NCBI GenBank assembly: GCA_035293805.1
Contig: DATGMD010000060.1
Coordinates: 1-64,000 of the forward strand
Reading direction: 5' to 3'
Source of the DNA: JAJPHF01 sp035293805
GTDB taxonomy: Bacteria; Chloroflexota; UBA6077; JAJPHF01
DNA: 64,000 nt
The position numbers were made by a program, and so were the translations under genes. Shown piece by piece: positions 30,880 to 38,003 of the stretch. Position 1 is the first letter of the stretch; each line of letters begins with the position of its first letter. The notes beneath the pieces are model-generated. The model saw nothing but the letters and a program-made list of their open reading frames with translations, was not told the origin of the DNA and made no database searches.

Positions 30880-32838
30880 GTGCAAGCAACCTATCCGGGC
30901 GCGAGGCGCTGGCTCGTCGGCGCCTTGAGCCGCCTGGGCCAGGACGAGGCAACCGGGCGGCTCGGCGACTTCACCACTACCCCGCGTGTCATCCCCCTCG
31001 CCGTAATCGCCGTGGGCATCGGCGTGCTCAGCGCCTTCGTCGCGCTCGCGCTGCTCCGCCTGATCGGCCTGTTCACCAACCTGTTCTTCTATCAGCGCTG
31101 GGACTTCGCGCTCGTCTCGCCGGCGAACAATCATCTCGGCGTGTTCGAGGTGTTCGTCCCGGTCATCGGCGCCATCATCGTCGGGCTCATGGCCCGCTAC
31201 GGCTCGGAGCGTATTCGCGGCCACGGCATTCCGGAGGCAATCGAAGCGATTCTCATGGGCGGCAGCCGCGTCGAGCCCAAGCTGGCGATCCTCAAGCCGC
31301 TCTCGTCGGCCATCTCGATCGGCTCGGGCGGGCCTTTCGGCGCCGAGGGGCCGATCATCATGACCGGCGGCGCGTTCGGCTCGCTGATCGCCCAGTTCTT
31401 GCGCCTTAGCGGCGCCGAGCGCAAAACGCTGCTGGTGGCGGGCGCCGCCGGCGGCATGTCGGCCACGTTCGCCACCCCGGTCGCGGCGGTGCTGCTGGCC
31501 GTCGAGCTGCTGCTCTTCGAGTGGAAGCCCCGCAGTCTCATCCCGGTCGCGCTGGCGAGCGCGACCGCCGCGCTCGTGCGCCACTACATCCTCGGCCCGG
31601 CCCCGCTCTTTCCCACGCCGCCGCACGCGGCGTTCGTCGGCGTCGACGGCATCCTTGGCTGCGTGCTGGTCGGCCTGCTCGCGGGCGCCCTGTCGACGCT
31701 GCTCACGATGGGCGTCTACGGCTCCGAGGACGCCTTCCAAAAGCTGCCGATCCATTGGATGTGGTGGCCGGCCATCGGCGGCGTGGTCATCGGCCTGGGC
31801 GGCCTGGTCTTCCCGCAGGCGCTCGGCGTCGGCTACGACACGATCGAGGCCTTGCTGCAAGGCTCGGTGGCCAGCCAGGTGATCCTGGGCATCCTCCTCG
31901 TGAAATCCGTTATCTGGGCCGTCTCGCTCGGCTCGGGCACGTCGGGCGGCGTGCTGGCGCCGCTGCTCATGATGGGCGGCGCGCTCGGCGGCCTGGAGGC
32001 GATGGTGCTGCCGAACGAGGGCGCGGGGTTTTGGCCGCTTGTCAGCATGGGCGCGATCCTCGGCGGCACGATGCGCTCGCCGTTCACCGGCATCCTGTTC
32101 AGCCTGGAGCTGACCCACGATACGAACATCCTCCTGCCGCTGCTGGTCGCCGCGGTCGTGGCGCACGGCTTCACGGTGCTCGTCCTGCGCCGCTCGATCC
32201 TGACGGAGAAGATCAGCCGCCGCGGCCACCACCTGACGCGCGACTACTCCATCGACCCGCTGGAGATCGAGTTCGTGCGCGACGCCATGCGCACCGACAT
32301 CGTGGCGCTGCCCGCCGCCACCCCGCTCGACGAGGTGAGCCGCCTGCTGCCGAGCGAGTCGCCGCGGCGGCGCCAGCGGCTCTACCCCGTGGTTGGCCCC
32401 GACCAGGCGCTCGTCGGCGTGGTGACGCGCACGCAGCTGCGGCAGGCGCTGGCCGACCCCGGGGCGTTCGGCCTGGGGCTCACGCTGGGCGAGCTGGCGA
32501 ACCACGAGCCGGCCGTCGCCTACCCCGACGAGACGCTGCGGGTCGTCGTGTACCGCATGGCCGAGAGCGGCCTCACCCGCCTGCCCGTCGTCCGGCGGCA
32601 GGCGCCGCACACGCTCATCGGCCTCATCGCGCTCACCGATCTGCTCAAAGCCCGCGTCCGTCACCTGGAGGAGGAGAGCCGCCGCGAGCGGGTGCTGCGG
32701 ATGTCGGTCCGCATGCCGCTGCGCTGGCGGCGCGCGGAGCGCCTCGCGGCTACGGCCAGCGTCGACGGGTCCGATGGGACCGGGGACGACGACGCGCTCG
32801 CCGGCGCCTCGCGCGGCTCGCGCTCGGGCACGCCCTGA
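30880..32838 (+). CDS. CLC-family chloride channel/transporter with CBS pair
   Basis: This 652-residue membrane protein is a CLC anion channel or H+/anion exchanger with two C-terminal CBS domains. Selectivity and gating motifs are GHGIPEAIEAI (usual GSGIPE, Ser replaced by His), GSGGPFGAEGPIIM (usual GREGP; the gating Glu is kept, Arg replaced by Ala) and GSGTSGGVLAPLLMMGG. The CBS pair runs from about residue 460 (VRDAMRTDIVALPAAT) to 600, followed by a basic tail. It starts with GTG one base after marR. CBS domains may bind adenosine ligands. Ion type and channel versus exchanger cannot be decided from sequence. Confidence 0.88.
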   Translation: MQATYPGARRWLVGALSRLGQDEATGRLGDFTTTPRVIPLAVIAVGIGVLSAFVALALLRLIGLFTNLFFYQRWDFALVSPANNHLGVFEVFVPVIGAIIVGLMARYGSERIRGHGIPEAIEAILMGGSRVEPKLAILKPLSSAISIGSGGPFGAEGPIIMTGGAFGSLIAQFLRLSGAERKTLLVAGAAGGMSATFATPVAAVLLAVELLLFEWKPRSLIPVALASATAALVRHYILGPAPLFPTPPHAAFVGVDGILGCVLVGLLAGALSTLLTMGVYGSEDAFQKLPIHWMWWPAIGGVVIGLGGLVFPQALGVGYDTIEALLQGSVASQVILGILLVKSVIWAVSLGSGTSGGVLAPLLMMGGALGGLEAMVLPNEGAGFWPLVSMGAILGGTMRSPFTGILFSLELTHDTNILLPLLVAAVVAHGFTVLVLRRSILTEKISRRGHHLTRDYSIDPLEIEFVRDAMRTDIVALPAATPLDEVSRLLPSESPRRRQRLYPVVGPDQALVGVVTRTQLRQALADPGAFGLGLTLGELANHEPAVAYPDETLRVVVYRMAESGLTRLPVVRRQAPHTLIGLIALTDLLKARVRHLEEESRRERVLRMSVRMPLRWRRAERLAATASVDGSDGTGDDDALAGASRGSRSGTP

Positions 32839-32849
32839 CCGCCGCCCGG

Positions 32850-32858
32850 TGCTATACT
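32850..32858 (+). promoter_or_regulatory. Extended -10 promoter element for 32897 gene
   Basis: TGC precedes TATACT (32853-32858), an extended -10 motif, about 39 bases before the ATG. No matching -35 box is seen, as is usual for extended -10 promoters. Confidence 0.4.
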
Positions 32859-32896
32859 GCGCCGATGGCGCGGGGCACACCGGATGGGAGGGCACG

Positions 32897-33868
32897 ATGG
32901 CAGGGCTGCCGCTGGTCATGGCGTGCGAGACGCCGCTGTTCGAGCCGCTGTGGGACGGCACGGTGCAGGTGGCCGACGTCGAGCTGTCGTTCGTGCGGCA
33001 CCCGACGCGCGCCGGCGACCGGCACCGCCGCATGCGCGACGACCTCGCTTTCGACGTCTGCGAGTACTCCAGCGGCAACTACCTGAACGGGTTTCCGTTC
33101 GGGCTGCCGTTCACCGCGCTCCCCATCTTCCCGCTGCGCTCGTTCCGCCAGCGCGACATCTGGGTAGCCCGCGCCGGGGGTGTGGCAGCGCCGGAGCAGC
33201 TCAACGGCAAGCGCATCGGCATTCAGATGTGGTCGAACTCGGCGCTCGTCTGGCAGCGCGCGCTGCTGCAGCACGACTACGGGCTGGACCTGCGCTCGGT
33301 CGAGTGGGTGAGCAACGGCCAGGACGACCCGCGCTACGAGGTGCCCGCCTGGGTCCGCCTGCGGCCCTGCCCGCCGGGCCAGACGCTCGAGGGCCTGTTG
33401 GCCGCCGGCGAGATCGACGCCATGCTGATCCCGCACGAGCCGGCCTGGGCGCCCGGTGACCTGGCGCGCGTGCGGCGCCTCATCCCCGACTACGTGCCTG
33501 TCGAGCAGGACTACTTTCGGCGCACGGGCCTGTTCCCGCCAATGCACACGGTCGTCGTGAAGAACAGCGTGCTCGCCGCGCACCCGTGGCTGGCCGCGAG
33601 CCTCTACGACGGCCTGCGGCGCGCCCTCGACGTCTACGTGGCGCGGCAGCGCGCGGTACAGGCTCCTAGCGTCGTCTGGCCAGGCCTGAGTTGGGCTGAG
33701 CAAGAGGCGGTCTTGGGGCCGCAGCCCTGGCCGGCGGGGCTTGCCGCCAATCGCCCGACGCTCGACGCCTGGCTCGACTACGCCCACGAACAGGGCGTGA
33801 TCGCGGAGCGCCTGGCGCCGGAGACGCTGTTCCAGCTCGACGGCCGCGCGCTCGTTCCCGCGGACTGA
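32897..33868 (+). CDS. 4,5-dihydroxyphthalate decarboxylase-like (Pht5/NMT1-fold) protein
   Basis: This 323-residue protein has the periplasmic-binding-protein-like fold of Pht5, the enzyme that decarboxylates 4,5-dihydroxyphthalate to protocatechuate, but no signal peptide. Family-typical segments are DDLAFDVCEYSSGNYLN near residue 50, FPLRSFRQRDIWV, and LNGKRIGIQMWSNSALVW, followed by GLLAAGEIDAMLIPHEP. A cytoplasmic location fits an enzyme better than a transporter subunit. The ATG at 32897 has GGGAGGG upstream. The substrate may differ from phthalate; the family is often annotated by similarity only. Confidence 0.75.
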   Translation: MAGLPLVMACETPLFEPLWDGTVQVADVELSFVRHPTRAGDRHRRMRDDLAFDVCEYSSGNYLNGFPFGLPFTALPIFPLRSFRQRDIWVARAGGVAAPEQLNGKRIGIQMWSNSALVWQRALLQHDYGLDLRSVEWVSNGQDDPRYEVPAWVRLRPCPPGQTLEGLLAAGEIDAMLIPHEPAWAPGDLARVRRLIPDYVPVEQDYFRRTGLFPPMHTVVVKNSVLAAHPWLAASLYDGLRRALDVYVARQRAVQAPSVVWPGLSWAEQEAVLGPQPWPAGLAANRPTLDAWLDYAHEQGVIAERLAPETLFQLDGRALVPAD

Positions 33869-34260
33869 GCCAGCGCCCTTCGTGCCGCGCGCGCCTCCCG
33901 TCGGGGCTTTCCGCAACCTGGCTATCGCCCTGCTCCACCACGGACGAGCAGGCTAGATCACGGCCGCTCGCCAATACTACGCAGCTGATCCGGCGGCCCT
34001 CTTCCGCCGTCTCGGGCTCGCCCCACCCGGCCTTTGAACTGGCGCTGGGCCGGCCCGGCTCCGTAACCGAGCGCTTACTCGTGGCTACCCGCCGAGTTAC
34101 CCTCGTGCGCTATGCTGACGGCAACAGGAGCGCCGCCGCGCTGAGATGGCCCGCACTTTGCATTGACGGCCGGGGGAGGCCACGCACCGGCGCTCGGTGC
34201 GGCAACGCGGTCGGCTGCTGCCGGGCGCAGCCGACGGGGGCTGGCAATAAGGAACCGGAC
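33869..34260. other. Intergenic region, nothing recognised
   Basis: These 392 bases between the Pht5-like gene and a small ORF hold no credible gene or RNA. Short GC-rich hairpins are possible around 33990-34060. No tRNA-like cloverleaf was found. Confidence 0.5.
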
Positions 34261-34413
34261 ATGATCCTGCTGTTGCCACAGACGGCGGCGGAGGCGTACG
34301 CGCTCGGGTACGCCGACGGCTACCGGGGCGAGGCGCCCCTCCGTGAGCTGTACACCTGGGAGACGCAGGACGCCTACGCCGCGGGCTACCGCGCGGGCTG
34401 CCGCGATCGCTAG
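34261..34413 (+). CDS. 50-residue small protein with Tyr-Gly repeat
   Basis: This very short protein (MILLLPQTAAEAYALGYADG and so on) contains two copies of an AYxxGYxxG-type motif: AYALGYADGYRG near residue 12 and AYAAGYRAGCRD at the end. The ATG follows AAGGA by eight bases. The repeated Tyr/Gly spacing recalls small phage- and plasmid-borne proteins of unknown role; no function can be given. It could be co-transcribed with the VOC protein 2 gene but a separate -10 box lies between them. Confidence 0.5.
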   Translation: MILLLPQTAAEAYALGYADGYRGEAPLRELYTWETQDAYAAGYRAGCRDR

Positions 34414-34508
34414 CCGCACCGCACCCCACCCGCCGGCCGAGGCGGGGCGCCCCCCCCGTTCTCGGCGCTCCCTGCTCTCGTCGCTCCCTGTGCCCCTGCG
34501 GACCGACG

Positions 34509-34517
34509 TGCTATGCT
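34509..34517 (+). promoter_or_regulatory. Extended -10 promoter element for VOC protein 2
   Basis: TGC followed by TATGCT (34512-34517) gives an extended -10 motif about 39 bases before the ATG at 34556, with the same spacing and form as that at 32850-32858. Confidence 0.35.
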
Positions 34518-34555
34518 CGCCTGAGAGTAATCACACCCGAAAGGGGGCCGCGGCG

Positions 34556-34924
34556 ATGGCACGGATCCGCCACCTGGCAATCCTCACGGAAGACGTGGAC
34601 CGGCTGGTCCGGTTCTACACGCAGGCGTTCGGGCTGAAGATCGTCGAGGGAGTGGGCACGGCCACCTACCTGTCGGACGGGCACGTCAACCTGGCCATCA
34701 TTCCCATCGGGCCGGAGCGGGAGATCGAAGGGCCCCACTTGCAGCCGGGCATCAACCACATCGGCTTCCAGGTGGACGACGTGGAGGCGCTGCGGCCGAT
34801 CTGTGACGAGCTGGGCGCCGCCGGCCAGGTCACCAAGCGGCCGCCGAACCGCGAGGCCGAATCGCGCGTCCACGACCCCGACGGCAACGGCGTCGACCTC
34901 TCGCAGCACGGCTGGCCGCTCTAG
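34556..34924 (+). CDS. VOC (glyoxalase/extradiol dioxygenase-fold) protein 2
   Basis: This 122-residue protein is a paralogue of the 29660-30085 product. The metal set is His in RIRHLAILTED, His in GINHIGFQVDD and Glu in AESRVHDPDG. It lacks the C-terminal 20 residues of copy 1. The ATG at 34556 has AAGGGGG upstream, and the gene has its own -10 box. The reaction is unknown; the pair may act on related substrates. The family call is firm. Confidence 0.85.
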   Translation: MARIRHLAILTEDVDRLVRFYTQAFGLKIVEGVGTATYLSDGHVNLAIIPIGPEREIEGPHLQPGINHIGFQVDDVEALRPICDELGAAGQVTKRPPNREAESRVHDPDGNGVDLSQHGWPL

Positions 34925-35224
34925 CATCTCGTCACCGGTGCGCAGCCGCGCGGTGTGAACGCGCGTTCGTATCGCGTACGGGTCACGAGTGTCCAGACCG
35001 CTACTGGCCGTGGACGGGCGGGTGGAACAGGGCATGGCGCCGTTACGGGCCGCCCGGCCCGATACTTGCACAAGGCGGGCGGCCTAGCCGCCCACGTCCG
35101 GCGCTCGACACGCTGCTGCGAATTCGCCGCTATTCTTGCCGAATTTGGGCTCCAGGCCGCACGATAACGGGGGGCGCGCGGGGCACCAGGTCGCTGGGTC
35201 CGCGCGCCGACGGAGGCCCACGGC
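34925..35224. other. Intergenic region, nothing recognised
   Basis: These 300 bases between the VOC gene and the glycosyltransferase gene show a GC drop around 35100-35160 but no gene, RNA or strong repeat that I can support. GGAGGCCCACGGC precedes the next start. Confidence 0.4.
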
Positions 35225-36490
35225 ATGACCACGGCGACGATTCACCTGGGGCAGCGCCGCCTCGACGATTACCTGCCTTTCATCGGCCCAGAGGAGGTGG
35301 CCGCGCTCCGCCGGCAGGCCGCGCCCCTCACGGGCCTACGGGTTCTCCATCTCAGCGTGAGCCCCTTCGGCAGCGCCGTCGCCGAGATGCTGGCGGCGCT
35401 CGTCCCGCTCCAGCGCGATCTGGGGCTGCTGGCCGACTGGCACCTGCTGCCGCCGACGACCGCGCCGTTCTGGCAGGCGCTCTACGACGGGCTCAACGGC
35501 GCGGAGGTGCGCTGGGCGCGGAAGGAGCGCACGGCCTGGTACGGCTATGCCGAGCGCCGGGCCGCCGGCCTGACGGACGACTACGACGTGATCGTGGCCC
35601 ACGACCCCCAGGCGCTGGCGCTCGCCCACGTGCTGCCGGCGGTCGGCGGCCGGCCCCGCTGGGTGTGGCACTGCCACCTGGATACGCGGGCCGCGCTGCC
35701 ACACGTCTGGGCCGACGTGCAGCGCGTGCTGCAGGGGTACGCCGCGGCGCTCTATCCGGCCCCGGGGCTGGTGCCCCCGGCCATGCCGCCGCTCTATCAG
35801 GCGGTCGCGCGCCCGGCGATCGACCCGCGCTCGCCCAAGCACCTGCCGCTCGCGCCCGACGCGGTCGTCGCGGCCGTCGAGCGCCTGGGGATCGATCCGC
35901 GCCGCCCGCTGATCGGCCAGTTCGCCCCTATCGACCACCGCTACGCGCCGATCGGCGCGCTCGGCGCTTACTGGATCGCCCGCCCGCAGGTGCCGGGCCT
36001 CCAGATCGTGCTGGTCGACTCGTCGCTGCTCTCCACGACCCGCGCCCAGCGCGACCTCGGGCAGGTCGTGGCCGCGGCCGGCGGCGATCCCGACATTCAC
36101 GTGCTGACGCAGGACGCCGACCTCGGCCCCACCGAGCTGAACGCCCTGCAACGCGCGGTGAGCGTGGCGGTGCAGCTGGCGGTGCCGCGCGGCTTTGGCT
36201 GGGGCGTCGCCGAGTGCCAGTGGAAGGGCAAGCCCGCCGTCGTGGGGCGCCACGGCCTGCTGCCCGAGCAGGTTGGCGGTGGCGCCGCGGGGGTCGTCGT
36301 GGACGGGGCGCCGTTCGCTGCCAAGCAGCTCGTCCGTCTGCTGCGCGCGCCAAGCCTCGCCGCGACGATGGGCCGGCGCGGCCATGCCCAGATCGCCCGC
36401 GACCACCTGATCACCGGCCTGCTGGCCGATTACCTGCGTCTGTTCGAGCACGTCGCCGCGCCCGCCTGGGTCGCCAAAGGCCTGGGCTAG
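35225..36490 (+). CDS. GT4-type glycosyltransferase (trehalose synthase TreT-like)
   Basis: This 421-residue GT-B enzyme resembles the TreT/trehalose-phosphorylase branch of glycosyltransferase family 4. It has RLDDYLPFIGPEEVAALRR near the start, DDYDVIVAHDPQALAL in the N-domain, GRPRWVWHCHLDTR, then a second domain with IGQFAPIDHRYAPIG, GLQIVLVDSS, and a GFGWGVAECQWKGKPAVV segment that replaces the usual EGFGLxxxEA. The end is HLITGLLADYLRLFEH. Its TAG overlaps the stop of the convergent VKOR gene in a shared CTAG. Product may be trehalose or another glucoside; not proven. Confidence 0.78.
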   Translation: MTTATIHLGQRRLDDYLPFIGPEEVAALRRQAAPLTGLRVLHLSVSPFGSAVAEMLAALVPLQRDLGLLADWHLLPPTTAPFWQALYDGLNGAEVRWARKERTAWYGYAERRAAGLTDDYDVIVAHDPQALALAHVLPAVGGRPRWVWHCHLDTRAALPHVWADVQRVLQGYAAALYPAPGLVPPAMPPLYQAVARPAIDPRSPKHLPLAPDAVVAAVERLGIDPRRPLIGQFAPIDHRYAPIGALGAYWIARPQVPGLQIVLVDSSLLSTTRAQRDLGQVVAAAGGDPDIHVLTQDADLGPTELNALQRAVSVAVQLAVPRGFGWGVAECQWKGKPAVVGRHGLLPEQVGGGAAGVVVDGAPFAAKQLVRLLRAPSLAATMGRRGHAQIARDHLITGLLADYLRLFEHVAAPAWVAKGLG

Positions 36491-37509
36491 CTGGGGCGCC
36501 GCTCCTGCGGGCGGCCGGGCGCCCGCTCCGCCCGCGGGTCGGGCGTGGCCCCGTCCGGCGCGCCGGCGCCGAGGCCGTCGTCGAGCAGCGCCCCCCAGCC
36601 GCCGCCGAGCCGGTCGCGGGCGGGCGCGCCGCCCCAGGCCAGCACCGCGAGCAGCACGCCCACGACAATGCTGTTGACGGTTGGGACCGGACCGTAGCTA
36701 AGCAGCGACGGCGCGATGAGCAGCCAGATCCCGAGCGCCCCGTAGGCCCACCGCAGGGGCCGCCCTACCCCCCACAGCGAGACCCAGCCGCACGCGGCGA
36801 CGAGCGGGCCGACCACGCGGTCGTTGGCGGCGGCCAGCCCGCCGCCGTACCCCAGCACCGCCGGCGCGGCCATCAGCCAGATGCCCAGGGCGAGGGCGAC
36901 CAGGGAGGGCCAGCCGCGGGCGCCGCGCGCTGTCCGCGGCGCCCGCGGCCCCGCCACCCGCGCGGCGGTTCCCGCCGCCGGCCGGCCCCAGAAGGCGGAC
37001 CACGCGGGCGCTCCCGCCACGGCCACGCGGTTCAGATACTGGAGCGCGGCCAGCACCTCGCGCAGCGCCGGCCCCAGGATCACGATGGAGATCGTGGCCG
37101 ACAGCAGGCACAGCGTACACCAGGCGTGGAAGACGACGCCTTGCGTGATGACCAGGCCCACGCTGGTCGCGCCGAGCGCGACGACGATCAGTCCGTACAG
37201 CACCACCAGCCAGGGCTGCGTGCGCCAGCGCGCGCGGCCGCCCAGCAGCCCGACCAGCGCCTCGGTGGCGTAGCCGCCCGCGCCCAGCGCCGCGTCCGGT
37301 ATCGGCAGGTACCGCGCCAGCGCCGAGTGCAGCACTCGCACGCTGTCCGCGCCGAAGAACGGGTCCCAGACGCCGGGGAGGATGCCGAGCTGATACGCCG
37401 CCAAGTACGACGCGACGCCCATCCCGGCGACCGCGAGCGCGACGAGCGGCAGGCGGTCGCGCCAGGCCGATGGATTGTGGCGCCAGCCGGGCGGGACCTC
37501 GGCCGCCAT
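36487..37509 (-). CDS. VKOR-like membrane protein fused to SPW repeats
   Basis: This 340-residue protein has an N-terminal vitamin K epoxide reductase-like domain of four helices and a C-terminal pair of SPW-type repeats (LALGIWLMAAPAVLGYG and ALGIWLLIAPSLLSYG). The VKOR active CxxC is kept (Cys131-Thr-Leu-Cys134 in AWCTLCLLSA). The paired loop cysteines expected upstream are absent: the loop reads WDPFFGADSVRVLHSAL. So it can hardly relay electrons like DsbB-type VKOR. The tail is Pro/Arg-rich. It is the third gene of a minus-strand set after the oxidase and PPC genes, with three bases between it and PPC. Confidence 0.82.
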   Translation of the reverse strand: MAAEVPPGWRHNPSAWRDRLPLVALAVAGMGVASYLAAYQLGILPGVWDPFFGADSVRVLHSALARYLPIPDAALGAGGYATEALVGLLGGRARWRTQPWLVVLYGLIVVALGATSVGLVITQGVVFHAWCTLCLLSATISIVILGPALREVLAALQYLNRVAVAGAPAWSAFWGRPAAGTAARVAGPRAPRTARGARGWPSLVALALGIWLMAAPAVLGYGGGLAAANDRVVGPLVAACGWVSLWGVGRPLRWAYGALGIWLLIAPSLLSYGPVPTVNSIVVGVLLAVLAWGGAPARDRLGGGWGALLDDGLGAGAPDGATPDPRAERAPGRPQERRPS

Positions 37510-37512
37510 GAT

Positions 37513-37986
37513 CTACCGCGCCCCGGCCGCCCGGCTGCTCGGGGCGTTGCTGTCTGGTAGGCATTCGGGCAGGTCCAGCAGGTCCAGCCCGGTGGCGGCG
37601 TCGCGCGTGCGGCGCACGGGCACGTCCTCGGTGCGCAGCCACACCTCCAGCGTCGGGCGGACGCGCGCCTCCTTGACGTGGCCGCCGTAGACCGAGAAGT
37701 CGTGCCGGCCGAACACGCCGTGGATGTGCAGGAAGGGGGCGCCGTCTTTGAGCGAGGCATTCCCCTGGAAGCTCACCACCTCGAGCTGCTCCGCTAGCTC
37801 GCGATACTCGTACTGCTCGGTCGTCGGGTTCCAGTAGCCCAGGCAGGCCCACTGGACCGCTCCGGCCGCGCTGACGTTCGCGAACATGATCTCCTCGTCG
37901 CGCAGGAAGGCGGTCAGCGTCTCGACGACCGGCTCGCCGGTCTCCAGCCGCAGGATGTAGCGGTCGCCAAAGCGTTGAAAGCGCAT
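37513..37986 (-). CDS. PPC/DUF296-domain protein
   Basis: This 157-residue protein has one PPC (plants and prokaryotes conserved, DUF296) domain, found in bacteria as single-domain trimers that may bind metal or small ligands. Motifs are RYILRLETGEPVVETLTAFL, an SAAGAVQWACLGYW strand, and the signature FLHIHGVFGRHDFSVYGGHV, with the clustered His residues. It lies 17 bases after the oxidase gene and three before the VKOR/SPW gene, so it belongs to that operon. No DNA-binding AT-hook is present. Its function is not known. Confidence 0.85.
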   Translation of the reverse strand: MRFQRFGDRYILRLETGEPVVETLTAFLRDEEIMFANVSAAGAVQWACLGYWNPTTEQYEYRELAEQLEVVSFQGNASLKDGAPFLHIHGVFGRHDFSVYGGHVKEARVRPTLEVWLRTEDVPVRRTRDAATGLDLLDLPECLPDSNAPSSRAAGAR

Positions 37987-38003
37987 CGCTTGCTCCGTGC
38001 TCT

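Noticed and set aside
30793..33078. Minus-strand frame of 761 codons
   Set aside because: It covers the CLC channel gene in antisense. The protein is full of Glu/Arg/His/Gln runs typical of shadow frames, and the plus-strand frame has complete CLC and CBS motifs.
33900..33970. Possible tRNA-like segment on the minus strand, suggested by a CSSVVEQ reading
   Set aside because: Such peptides often come from translated tRNA genes, but no cloverleaf, GGTTCGA T-loop or acceptor stem could be built.
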